The notes beneath the pieces are model-generated. The model worked only from the letters and a program-made list of their open reading frames with translations. It had not been told where the DNA came from and made no database searches. A DNA stretch of 64,000 bases from Bacillota bacterium (lineage in GTDB: Bacteria > Bacillota > Clostridia > Lachnospirales > Lachnospiraceae), in the NCBI GenBank assembly GCA_023399055.1, contig JAEWQV010000010.1:682001-746000 (forward strand), given 5' to 3'. Of the stretch, positions 53,213 to 61,555 are shown piece by piece; within the stretch, counting starts at the first letter, position 1; each line of letters starts with the position of its first letter. Made by a program: the position numbers and the translations under genes.

Positions 53213-55912
53213 TTAAGCTAATTTTACTCGAATGATGTGTTCCTGATCATCCTCCAGCTCTTCTAAATGACTTCTTAGAATTACAGGAAGGTTGCCCGAC
53301 CAATCATATCTGGACTCATTGATTAAGATTTCTTCTACTTCATAATCACCAAATTCTTTTTTCTCAGAATTCTCATAAATTACCGTAAGTTTCTTTCCCG
53401 CAAAATAGGAGGTAATAGCAGCATTACCATTTGTATCGAACTGGCTTGCCATTAACTTTGGCTCAATCAATAGATTTCCAAGACTTCCTTTAACACCAAA
53501 CATTTCATTTAGAACTGTTAACATGTACCAGCTGGCAGAACCAGTCAAATAATTGTAGAGTCCTCTACCCTTTTGATTGAAATATTCCGGAATTCCAGGA
53601 TAGATACGACTGGTTTCAAAATTAGATGCCTGCGCAAATAACTGATGAATCGCTTTAAATCCTTCTGCTACAAAACCTCTGGAATACAAGGCATTTGCAT
53701 ACATTACTGTCATATGGGAGAAGACAGAACCATTCTCTTTGCTACCATAGGCAAACCCAAACATTCTTCCCAAATCTGCTTTTACTTCATTGAAGTTGGT
53801 ATTAAGACGATAGCCTCCAACCTTTTCGTCAAAAAGCAATTGATCTGCGGCTTTTACAATCATAGAAATTTGTTGGTCCGTTGCAGTTCTGCTAAGGATG
53901 GAGAACACTTGGCCTGTAAGCATCATACGAATTCCGCTATCAAACTTACCTTCCACTTGTTGTTTATGGTTGTCATAGTAACTGTTGAACCAACCACCTA
54001 GCTCCTCTGTTTCTGCAGTAATCCACTCTTTTTTGCGAATGTTCTTTCTAATCTGCTCTGCCTTTTCAAATAGGTCCTTGCTTAATGCCTCGCAGGAAAT
54101 CCACTCTTTCTTGCCGGAGATATAACTTCCACAAGAACAGCAATATGTTTTAAGAACCTCTCTCTTCTTCTCAACAGAATCGTAGATAATCTTATCCTTA
54201 CCTATCAACTCCATTAATTCAGCAGAGAGCTCAATTTTTGTCAATCCTTTGTTTTTATACAAGTTTAATAACAGTATACTTAAGTTCTCAAGGTTACCGG
54301 CATAAGCAGCACTGAATGCAACACTTTCGCCATTTTCCTTTGCCATATCCAGCGCATCATTCCAGTCTGCTCCTAACAGACGCATGTGTCCATGCTCTCC
54401 CACATCATAAAATGCAGTAAGGTTTTGAACTAAAATATGTTCGAGAATACTTCCTTTATAAACTTCATTGGTGTGGGTATGAAGTTCTTTGCTGTCTTCC
54501 TGCCATAGTCCATCCATCTCAGCACCACGATGAATTACAGCATCCTTAAAGTAGGTCTTCTCTTCCAGCAAGATTCCATAATCACCCGTCTGATTAATAT
54601 ATAAAAGAGTAGTCATAAAAGGCCATACACCATGATCCATCCACATTCTTACGATGTGATTACGATCTGCAATAAATTCTCCCGGTTCCTTGCCGATGAT
54701 TGTGGCATTGCTGCCATCAATACGAACTCCTCCATAATAGTTTAGAAGCTGATGACGGATGGACTCTCTGGTATTAAGTAATAATGCCAGACTATCCTGC
54801 CAAAGGTCACGATATCCTCTTCCACCTCTTCCATAATCATGATGAGGAAGGAAGGAGCAGCCATAGATTCTTCGTAAGGTTGGTTGAATTGCTACCCACT
54901 TTAACCACTGATCAAATTCTTCATTCCCTGTTTTTACTTCTATACCTAATTGTTCCTTCCAGTACTCTTCGGTCTTTCCAAAGGCTTCCTTCTCTTTTTC
55001 TGGGTTAAGAAGTTCCTGGCCCTGACCGTTATAGCTTAAAATAATAAAATACTCCTTGGTTTCACCTGGGGCTAAAACTACTTCTTCCATCTTCATAGCT
55101 CCCATCGCTTCGAAACCTTCAATTTTATCACCATTAACTTTGCTGATAGATTCACCATAAGCAGAATCCATTACTGCCTTGGGATGATTTAAATTGCCAC
55201 CTTCTCCTATGAAGGTCTCTAGTTCCGGGTAGAACGCTACTGGTTTACTTCCCTGCTCATCCAAAGCATACACTCCATAGCTAACCTTGTTCTTTACATG
55301 CCCTCTTTCATCAAAGGATAGGGTTGGTTTTACCTCTATTCCATTCTCCTTAACAAAGGTACGATGCAAAAGACTGGTAACATGTCTATGGTCTCTAATA
55401 TTATCTGCACTTCTTCCATACAACGGAATTGCAATGGTAGGCTCAAGGGTTAGATTTTCGTTACTGGCATTAAACACAGTAACTTTCATCATTTCCGTTT
55501 GGTAACCGGTTGGTGCATAGTTTAGCACAGCAACCGATATGCCAAGAGAAGGATTGCTTCTGGTCATCTTATGCCATAACTTTCCAGCTTCAATGCTAAC
55601 GACATCCTTCTTGGTTTCATCTGCTTCATGCTTTATCATTACTTGCATTGGTGAACAACCATTCACAGCCCACACGGTGTTTTTATTAATTCTAAACCAT
55701 ATATTACGTCCATTATTTGTTGTATGTAATCCTTCTACACTTACCGGTTCCAGTAAAAAGGAATTCTGTCCAGTTTTATTATCACCATGAAGATTAGGAG
55801 TAACATTGGCCATAACACCCGCGTCATTCCCAATCGGAAAATACAAATAACTGTTTTCATCCGCTTTATCTAGCTTAAATTTTCCGTCGGAGTTCAAATA
55901 TTCAAACTTCAT
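53213..55912 (-). CDS. GH94 beta-glucoside phosphorylase
   Basis: 899 residues. MRLLGADWNDALDMA carries the general acid D519, DYGRGGRGYRDLWQDSL is the family sugar-binding run, and the C-terminal part has RIYPGIPEYFNQKGRGLYNYLTGSASWY (seen in pieces) as in cellobiose/laminaribiose phosphorylases. The length is nearest to laminaribiose-type enzymes (about 900). The start is the ATG eight bases after GAGAGG; an in-frame GTG three codons earlier touches the site. First gene of the beta-glucan operon, with a LacI-type palindrome in the promoter spacer. Confidence 0.9.
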   Translation of the reverse strand: MKFEYLNSDGKFKLDKADENSYLYFPIGNDAGVMANVTPNLHGDNKTGQNSFLLEPVSVEGLHTTNNGRNIWFRINKNTVWAVNGCSPMQVMIKHEADETKKDVVSIEAGKLWHKMTRSNPSLGISVAVLNYAPTGYQTEMMKVTVFNASNENLTLEPTIAIPLYGRSADNIRDHRHVTSLLHRTFVKENGIEVKPTLSFDERGHVKNKVSYGVYALDEQGSKPVAFYPELETFIGEGGNLNHPKAVMDSAYGESISKVNGDKIEGFEAMGAMKMEEVVLAPGETKEYFIILSYNGQGQELLNPEKEKEAFGKTEEYWKEQLGIEVKTGNEEFDQWLKWVAIQPTLRRIYGCSFLPHHDYGRGGRGYRDLWQDSLALLLNTRESIRHQLLNYYGGVRIDGSNATIIGKEPGEFIADRNHIVRMWMDHGVWPFMTTLLYINQTGDYGILLEEKTYFKDAVIHRGAEMDGLWQEDSKELHTHTNEVYKGSILEHILVQNLTAFYDVGEHGHMRLLGADWNDALDMAKENGESVAFSAAYAGNLENLSILLLNLYKNKGLTKIELSAELMELIGKDKIIYDSVEKKREVLKTYCCSCGSYISGKKEWISCEALSKDLFEKAEQIRKNIRKKEWITAETEELGGWFNSYYDNHKQQVEGKFDSGIRMMLTGQVFSILSRTATDQQISMIVKAADQLLFDEKVGGYRLNTNFNEVKADLGRMFGFAYGSKENGSVFSHMTVMYANALYSRGFVAEGFKAIHQLFAQASNFETSRIYPGIPEYFNQKGRGLYNYLTGSASWYMLTVLNEMFGVKGSLGNLLIEPKLMASQFDTNGNAAITSYFAGKKLTVIYENSEKKEFGDYEVEEILINESRYDWSGNLPVILRSHLEELEDDQEHIIRVKLA

Positions 55913-55944
55913 CTTATACACCTCTCACATTTTACTCTAACTAT

Positions 55945-55973
55945 ATTGTAAGAAAACGTACGTTTCTTTTCAG
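55945..55973 (-). promoter_or_regulatory. Promoter of the GH94 operon with palindromic operator
   Basis: Leftward: CTGAAA (55968-55973), 17 bp, TACAAT (55945-55950). AAACGTACGTTT (55954-55965) is a perfect palindrome inside the spacer, in the same place as the operator of the GH65 promoter. No LacI gene is adjacent, so the repressor acts from elsewhere. Confidence 0.62.
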
Positions 55974-56072
55974 TATCCTATTTATTAATATGGTGTTATT
56001 ATTTTACTTTCTTTTTTACTGCTTCTAATTGATTTTTACTGCCTTTTACAACGCTTAAGTAAATAACGCCAT

Positions 56073-56102
56073 ACAAATGAAACAATAAATTGTTTCATTT
56101 GT
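56073..56102. repeat. 13-bp palindrome related to those at 8.69 and 12.53 kb
   Basis: ACAAATGAAACAA and TTGTTTCATTTGT around TAAA. The right flank TTTCATTTGTCCTAAAT closely matches TTTCACTTGTCATAAAT after the 8.69-kb copy. Confidence 0.6.
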
Positions 56103-56111
56103 CCTAAATAA

Positions 56112-56196
56112 AAAATACCACCTTACAATTTTTTATTGAAAAGATAATTACTTACTCTGTAATTATCAATTTCTACAAATTTTAAGGTGGTATTTT
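56112..56196 (-). terminator. Large nested hairpin downstream of the CPBP gene
   Basis: Outer arms AAAATACCACCTTA and TAAGGTGGTATTTT (14 bp), inner arms GATAATTAC and GTAATTATC (9 bp). The outer arm ends in T or A runs on each strand. Confidence 0.6.
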
Positions 56197-56252
56197 GTTC
56201 TATTTGTATAATACTAAGTAAACAGATAAAAGTTGGTTGAAAAAGTCGTTTT

Positions 56253-56375
56253 CTATTTTATTGATTGTGCTATCTCTGTAAAGATTACTCCTAGTCCGTG
56301 TGCGCCTGCATCCGGATATCCAAGGTACACTTCATAGACGGTATAAGAATATTGAAAAATATTTGCAGGTTGTAA
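56253..56375 (-). pseudogene. Short C-terminal gene remnant
   Basis: A 40-codon frame between two stops, without start or ribosome binding site, reads YTVYEVYLGYPDAGAHGLG and then IFTEIAQSIK. It looks like the end of a real protein but the family was not recognised. The rest of 55974-56415 holds only the repeat and hairpin listed. Confidence 0.35.
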
Positions 56376-56415
56376 TTATACTTGCTTCTAATTTGTAATG
56401 CCTGCTTTACACTCT

Positions 56416-57108
56416 CTATCCTTTTTTTACATGGGGATAAATCATCGTGACATAGGAGATTAGATTATAGCCACAATGCGCAAGGATACAGCAGAGGATG
56501 GAGTTAGTATTCATATACAATAATCCCAACACGATACCACATATAAAAGCCGACAGCGTTTGAACCATATTAAAATGAAGCAATGCAAAAAGTAACGCAG
56601 AGACCAATAAGCCAATTACTTTCCCATAGGAAAGACTTAACCCATTTAATATAAATCCCCTCATTAAAATTTCTTCAATCATTGGAGCCAAAATGCAAAT
56701 TTGTAATAGGTTGATTACTGGCGCATTACTTAATTCTGTAATTGTTTTCTGATAACTTTGCTCACTTGCCGGAAATAAGCTTTCAAAAACTGGATCCAAG
56801 CACTTATCCAATAGCAAATAAAACAGTATTGCACAACCCACAGCCAGAATAATATTCACTAATGATATATTTTCCAGTAACCTTATTCTATAGCCTGTTT
56901 TTCCAATTAGTATCTGCAAGAATAATGTTATGCAAAGAATAATCGAGGCGATATTTAAATATTTTTCATAAGCTGGGAATAATTTTCTCCAAATTACAAC
57001 ATCCAAAAATGTGTAAACTAACATAAAACCAAGCCATATGGCAACCCACAAGATTGCATTTCCAAATAATATTTTATTCTCCATACCCCTCATCTTTCTG
57101 GCTTCCAA
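56416..57108 (-). CDS. CPBP-family intramembrane metalloprotease
   Basis: Up to 230 residues, about seven membrane helices. Motifs: MIEEILMRGFILNG (EExxxR), LLFALLHFN (His), and LAHCGYNLISY, where the usual HxxxD/N ends in Asn. The start is unsure: the longest frame begins with TTG lacking a good site; ATG codons at the sixth (MRGMENK) and ninth codons are alternatives, GAGGGG lying one base from the latter. It follows the DUF4886 gene by 30 bases. Substrate unknown; self-immunity or peptide processing is typical of the family. Confidence 0.82.
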   Translation of the reverse strand: MEARKMRGMENKILFGNAILWVAIWLGFMLVYTFLDVVIWRKLFPAYEKYLNIASIILCITLFLQILIGKTGYRIRLLENISLVNIILAVGCAILFYLLLDKCLDPVFESLFPASEQSYQKTITELSNAPVINLLQICILAPMIEEILMRGFILNGLSLSYGKVIGLLVSALLFALLHFNMVQTLSAFICGIVLGLLYMNTNSILCCILAHCGYNLISYVTMIYPHVKKG

Positions 57109-57138
57109 TTAGAAATCAAGAAACATTCTTAAATAATA

Positions 57139-57906
57139 CTATTGGTTTACTACTTCATGAACACCTTCTTTAATTAAGTTTAATAACTTCTCATTCACAA
57201 TCTCCTCCGGAGCAAAAGGAGTTTTAGGAATATAGGTGTTATTACGTATATCATTACCAGTTAAGGTTTCGTACCAGGTAGCTGCAAGCAGATACCGTCC
57301 ATAAATATAGCTCATATGAAAACCATCACGACAAAGTGACAAACCACCATTTTCATATTGAAATGGTTCCTTCATTCGGATAGATTGCACTGCATCTCCA
57401 CAGGGTATAAGAGGTACTCCCGTTTCCTTAGCCGCTCTTTGATATGCAGCTCTGGACCTTTCATACATTTCCTTTTGATCTCTATGGTAGCGCATAAAGC
57501 ACCCGTGATCGCTATCAATTTCATAAGCCCAGGTCTGTTGGATTCTTAACTTAGCATTTGGCGATTTTTCTTTTAAATAATCAAAGATAAGGTTAATGTA
57601 GGGATAATACAAATCTTGAATACCGCTATCATGGCTGGATTGCTGTGTAACAATATAATTCCAAGACTCTTCCTGTAACGCTTCCAGTATTGTTACATAG
57701 TTGTCTGTGGAAACGCCATTAATTTCATAGAGATAGTCCGCATTATTCTTCTCAATATTATTATAGTGGGTTTCCAAGGGGCAACCTCCTATATATAAAT
57801 TTACAATCTTACTTTCAATTCCATCTGCTTTTGCTATTTTATGCAAATAATGAGTGGCATCCTGTGAAAAACTATTTCCAATTGCTAAAACCTTGAGTTC
57901 TTTCAT
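57139..57906 (-). CDS. DUF4886-like SGNH hydrolase
   Basis: 255 residues. The N-terminal block VLAIGNSFSQDATHYLHKIA supplies the serine (GNSFSQD); the C-terminal RDGFHMSYIYGRYL gives the Asp-x-x-His pair. TQQSSHDSG in the middle is the likely oxyanion block. This is the DUF4886/SGNH-hydrolase pattern, found with carbohydrate-degrading genes and thought to remove acyl groups from sugars. No signal peptide, so it acts in the cytosol. GGAGGG lies before the ATG. It is preceded by a repeat that carries an extended -10 promoter. Confidence 0.8.
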   Translation of the reverse strand: MKELKVLAIGNSFSQDATHYLHKIAKADGIESKIVNLYIGGCPLETHYNNIEKNNADYLYEINGVSTDNYVTILEALQEESWNYIVTQQSSHDSGIQDLYYPYINLIFDYLKEKSPNAKLRIQQTWAYEIDSDHGCFMRYHRDQKEMYERSRAAYQRAAKETGVPLIPCGDAVQSIRMKEPFQYENGGLSLCRDGFHMSYIYGRYLLAATWYETLTGNDIRNNTYIPKTPFAPEEIVNEKLLNLIKEGVHEVVNQ

Positions 57907-57917
57907 CTTATTCCCTC

Positions 57918-57996
57918 CGACGTCCCATATGTTTTATTGCACTAATTAGTATTCCTAACAATCTTGCATTACCACATTTCGCTTTCATTATATCAT
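57918..57996 (-). repeat. Diverged copy of the 8.2-kb promoter repeat
   Basis: Read leftward it begins ATGATATAATGAAAGCG, with extended -10 TGATATAAT (TATAAT at 57987-57992), and stays similar to the 88-bp unit at 8245 for about 75 bases (by eye roughly 70 percent). It ends just before the ribosome binding site of the DUF4886-like gene, so it is probably its promoter and leader. Confidence 0.6.
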
Positions 57997-58110
57997 ACAG
58001 TAAGAAATATGGCTCTTTTTTATCATTATTTGCCAAGATACTTCTACTTAAAGATAAGTAACCTATAACAACGCAAGCTTTGCTGATACCTCGCCTTACC
58101 TTCGCAAAGA

Positions 58111-58145
58111 GTAGCACCTTGTCCAAATAACTGACAAGGTGCTAC
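58111..58145 (-). terminator. Hairpin after the SDR gene
   Basis: GTAGCACCTTGTC and GACAAGGTGCTAC, 13 bp perfect, 9-base loop, 20 bases past the SDR stop. Confidence 0.65.
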
Positions 58146-58165
58146 CTGTTTCATCAAGGCTACTA

Positions 58166-58963
58166 TCAGTGCTCTGATGCGCTCATTACTTTATTTATCA
58201 TACTCATTGCAAAGAAAGAATTAAGCTTATACAAAGCATTCATTGCCTTGCAATCTTTACCGATATAGGCACGGAGCTTCTTTTTCTCCATTGATTTAAT
58301 AATTAGTTCAGCTGCCTTTACGGGAGTTAATACCAGGTTGGACTTCGTGCTGTCTTTGGAAACATTGTGAGCTATATTTGAGTTCTTTTTAATATCTGTT
58401 GCTATTCCACCCGGAATAACCACGGATACTTTAACATTTGTAGCTTTAAGTTCTGATGACAGACCTTCACTTAATAGTTTAACCGCTGCCTTTGATGCTC
58501 CATATATGCTTTGCCCTGGTACCGGTAAAAAACCACCCATACTTGACACGTTTACAATATGTGCTTCCGGTCTTTTTAACAAATAGGGCAGAAATGCCTT
58601 GACCATGTAAAGCGTTCCATAGAAGTTGATATTCATTACCCGTTCTATTCGACTCATCTCTAATTCCTTCAAATATATAAAGGGTTGTATAATGCCTGCG
58701 TTATTAATGATCCCATCTACTTTACCATGGTCTTCTATTACTTTCTCGGCAAATGCTTTTACCCTATCATTATTAGAAATATCAACGACATAAGTAAACA
58801 ATCTTTTATTATTTCCTGTTAATCTCACAGTCTCTTTCAAAGCTTCCTCATTAATATCTGCAGCAAATACCGTTGCCCCTTTATTTAAAAGCTGAAAAAC
58901 CAGTTCTCGCCCTACACCATTTCCTCCGCCTGTTACTACAATATTCTTACCCTGTACCTTCAT
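58166..58963 (-). CDS. Short-chain dehydrogenase/reductase
   Basis: 265 residues, classical SDR: cofactor motif TGGGNGVG (11-18), NNAG (87-90), and catalytic YGASK (Y154, K158) with Ser at 140-141. D37 at the end of the second strand suggests NAD(H) preference. The C-terminus is longer than average and helical. AAGGAG precedes the ATG. Two small genes of unknown role lie just upstream in the same direction. The alcohol or ketone substrate is not apparent; related proteins act on lipid-like substrates. Confidence 0.9.
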   Translation of the reverse strand: MKVQGKNIVVTGGGNGVGRELVFQLLNKGATVFAADINEEALKETVRLTGNNKRLFTYVVDISNNDRVKAFAEKVIEDHGKVDGIINNAGIIQPFIYLKELEMSRIERVMNINFYGTLYMVKAFLPYLLKRPEAHIVNVSSMGGFLPVPGQSIYGASKAAVKLLSEGLSSELKATNVKVSVVIPGGIATDIKKNSNIAHNVSKDSTKSNLVLTPVKAAELIIKSMEKKKLRAYIGKDCKAMNALYKLNSFFAMSMINKVMSASEH

Positions 58964-59073
58964 AAATTCTCTCCTTCTGCCTAATAAAACTTTGTCTCAA
59001 GTCGTTTTCAGCTAATAAAATTAATACGTTAATTATCTACCGCGGATTATTCACCTTACACTTATATATCAAA

Positions 59074-59442
59074 TTATCTAAGCCCTTTCACATATGGTAT
59101 CAGACTAAGTAACATTACAATTCCTAAAATTCCAATAAGGACTCCTATCACCATCTGGCTCCATACCATTGTCAAACTCATCCCCACCCCAAAAAGGATA
59201 GAGCCCGTTGTACCTAACAAGATAGAAGCAATCATTTTCCCTGAAAGTCTGATTGGCTCTTTATCCTCCATTTTCCTCCAAATAAGTACCATTACAAAAA
59301 GTACAACAAGGCCAACACTCCCCATAACAATACCCTGTTTAAATAAACTCCACTCGGGTAATAAACACATACACATACCTAACGCTAGCAAAATTCCACC
59401 TACGGTACTCAATATTAATGCGACAAAACTACTTTTCTTCAT
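59074..59442 (-). CDS. Hypothetical four-helix membrane protein
   Basis: 122 residues with four membrane helices in two similar halves: SFVALILSTVGGILLALGMCM and MIASILLGTTGSILFGVGMS both start a helix pair, which suggests an internal duplication. AAAGGAGG precedes the ATG. It sits 110 bases upstream of the SDR and 89 bases downstream of the 93-residue repeat protein. Function unknown. Confidence 0.75.
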   Translation of the reverse strand: MKKSSFVALILSTVGGILLALGMCMCLLPEWSLFKQGIVMGSVGLVVLFVMVLIWRKMEDKEPIRLSGKMIASILLGTTGSILFGVGMSLTMVWSQMVIGVLIGILGIVMLLSLIPYVKGLR

Positions 59443-59531
59443 TTTTTATCCTCCTTTTAACCTATAGAATTAAATAAATGTGCCTACCATAATTACATTT
59501 AAATGGAGTTATCTATCTTTTTAATTGACCT

Positions 59532-59813
59532 TTATGAATATAATTTAAATCTATATTTTTCATTGTTACAGCTATTTTTTCCTTCTCGTTCCTTCTGCTC
59601 TGCTAATAGTCTATTCTTCGCCTCTTCTACGGATTCTCCCTCCCTTGTAAGGAAGTTATCAACAAATCTATCAGCGATTTTATTAAACCCGCCTACAACA
59701 CTTTTTTCGACTTTGTCATATCCACTCACAACTCCTTTTTCAATCCTGTTATAGCCACCTACAACTGTTCTTTCTATTTTTTTATTTGCTGCAATAAGCT
59801 TTGATTTTGCCAT
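59532..59813 (-). CDS. Small protein with 11-residue repeats
   Basis: 93 residues. Residues 13-54 are built from four 11-residue units: IERTVVGGYNR, IEKGVVSGYDK, VEKSVVGGFNK, and the weaker IADRFVDNF. The spacing fits an 11-residue amphipathic helix that could lie on a membrane or self-associate. A basic N-terminus and a charged region GESVEEAKNRLLAEQKER complete it. AAAGGAG precedes the ATG. No enzyme motif. It is the first of three linked genes ahead of the SDR, so a shared role with it is possible but unproven. Confidence 0.75.
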   Translation of the reverse strand: MAKSKLIAANKKIERTVVGGYNRIEKGVVSGYDKVEKSVVGGFNKIADRFVDNFLTREGESVEEAKNRLLAEQKEREGKNSCNNEKYRFKLYS

Positions 59814-59949
59814 ATTTTATAAGCTCCTTTTCTATGTTTATACCTGGTGGTTTCTATGTTTTGTATCTTACCGTTTTCTTATTTGTATAATGTTTAAGTT
59901 CTGTTTGAAAATTATTAATAATAGCACGATGTCAATCATTCATTACTTA

Positions 59950-61260
59950 TTACTTAACCTCAAAATACTGCAGTTGATGATTTAAAGTTTCGGCATAATC
60001 CTTTAGTAGTGTTGCAGTAATATCAATCTCTCCTATGTTATGATTTAATGAGGTTACTGACTTACGCGTATTGGCGGTGGTATAAACACTATCTTCCGAT
60101 GTTGCTCTTAATTCCTCTATGTATTTGGTTATTTTAACTTTCGCAATCTCACAGGTTTTCGTTTGTCCCCTTATTTCAAAAATCTCATGCAATGAGTCAT
60201 CAATTCCATGATTAACTTTATTAAAATGTTCTTGCGTGGTAACTAGCTTGCCTTTTTGCTGCTCAACATCTGACAGTACTTCCTTCATGATATCTAGCAT
60301 CTTACTGGACTCCTTTGATAGTTCTCCAATAATCTCATCAATTTCCTTTGCTGACTGACTGGATTGGTTGGCTAGCTTAGTAATTTCCTCAGCAACTATC
60401 GAAAATCCTCTTCCATGTTCACCTGCTCTTGCAGCTTCAATACTTGCATTTAATGCAAGCAGCACCGTCTGCTTTGCAATTGCAGTTATCATTTGAATTA
60501 CATCATTAATTCGAACTGATGCTGCATGGGTTAAATAAACTTGCTTATTAATACGTCCGATTGCATTATTCGTTCGGATATTAGAATGATTGAGTTCCGT
60601 CATTATCTCCCGTGACTGATTTCCATCCTGCATCATTCGAGTTGATGTTTCCTCCAAATGCTGCATACTGCCGACAATATTATCTATTAATGTACCAATC
60701 TCATTAATATGTAAGAATGCTTCGTTCATATTATTATTTTGTAACTGCGCATCCATTGCAATTCGTTTTACAGCTGACTCAATATCTTCGGAAACCACAG
60801 TAGCTTCTCCGACCATTCGTTCCAGTGTTTCTTCTGAATCTAGCAGTTTTTCCGAAACATTTTGAATGTCATAAAAAGAATTTTTTAACCTATCTCTTAA
60901 AACGGTTACTGCCACAGACATCGAGCCAATTTCATCCTTACGTGCCACCACTTTTTTATCGATAATTACATCCAAATTGCCTTCCGCTATTTGCATCATG
61001 TACTCTTCCGTTTTGCGAATTGGCTTAACAATAATATTCGCCACATAATATAATTGAATTGCACTAACAAATAATATGATTGCAATTATGTTTGCCAGAG
61101 CCATCTGGTTAAATCCGTTTAAGGATAAAATAGATACCAATGTGGACATCGCAACTAACGGGCATAGACCTGTTGCAACAATTTGGTTCCGAATGCTTTT
61201 TTTCACTTTTCTTAATATCTTTCTTTTCCGCTTATCCTTCTTATCTTTTGTCTTCATCAT
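59950..61260 (-). CDS. Methyl-accepting chemotaxis protein without extracellular sensor
   Basis: 436 residues. Two closely spaced membrane helices (about 30-75) with no room for an extracellular domain, then HAMP (about 76-135) and a long coiled coil. The signalling tip reads IAKQTVLLALNASIEAARAG then EHGRGFSIVAEEITKLANQS; Val replaces the Asn of the usual QTNLLALN. The start is the ATG after AGGGG, 21 codons inside the longest frame. It should pass a membrane or cytosolic signal to CheA/CheW. No other chemotaxis gene is near. Confidence 0.9.
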   Translation of the reverse strand: MMKTKDKKDKRKRKILRKVKKSIRNQIVATGLCPLVAMSTLVSILSLNGFNQMALANIIAIILFVSAIQLYYVANIIVKPIRKTEEYMMQIAEGNLDVIIDKKVVARKDEIGSMSVAVTVLRDRLKNSFYDIQNVSEKLLDSEETLERMVGEATVVSEDIESAVKRIAMDAQLQNNNMNEAFLHINEIGTLIDNIVGSMQHLEETSTRMMQDGNQSREIMTELNHSNIRTNNAIGRINKQVYLTHAASVRINDVIQMITAIAKQTVLLALNASIEAARAGEHGRGFSIVAEEITKLANQSSQSAKEIDEIIGELSKESSKMLDIMKEVLSDVEQQKGKLVTTQEHFNKVNHGIDDSLHEIFEIRGQTKTCEIAKVKITKYIEELRATSEDSVYTTANTRKSVTSLNHNIGEIDITATLLKDYAETLNHQLQYFEVK

Positions 61261-61359
61261 ATGACCCCTTTTCGTTTTCTGTATAACGAATTTTAATGGG
61301 ATCATGTTTCTGTTTTGTTTCAATCATGTTTGTAAATTATTAATTTGCTGCCATTTACA

Positions 61360-61497
61360 GAACAAAAGTGTACATAGCACACTCTCGCGTTACAACACTT
61401 TGAATACACACCTTTTGTTCCGCGCGCGTAGCTGCGCATCATTAGCCCAAAGGGCTTTTTATATACTAGGAAATTCCGAGGAATTTCCTAGTATATA
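61360..61497. other. Cluster of inverted repeats upstream of the chemoreceptor gene
   Basis: GAACAAAAG (near 61360) pairs with CTTTTGTTC (near 61412-61420). AGCCC/GGGCT (61444-61456) is a small T-tailed hairpin. TATATACTAGGAAATTC and GAATTTCCTAGTATATA (61460-61497) form a perfect 17-bp stem with a 4-base loop. The chain of palindromes suggests a dispersed repeat or structured RNA. Confidence 0.5.
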
Positions 61498-61503
61498 AAA
61501 AAA

Positions 61504-61529
61504 ACATGTAACCTTGAATGGTTACATGT
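61504..61529 (-). terminator. Terminator of the RR-HK-membrane protein operon
   Basis: ACATGTAACC and GGTTACATGT with a 6-base loop, then eight U residues on the leftward transcript: a textbook rho-independent terminator. Confidence 0.9.
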
Positions 61530-61555
61530 CCTATTAATAATTGCGCTGGTTGAAG

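Noticed and set aside
57908..58126. 72-residue open frame between the DUF4886-like and SDR genes
   Set aside because: Its start lies inside a perfect terminator hairpin and its body is the promoter/leader repeat shared with 8.2 kb; no ribosome binding site.
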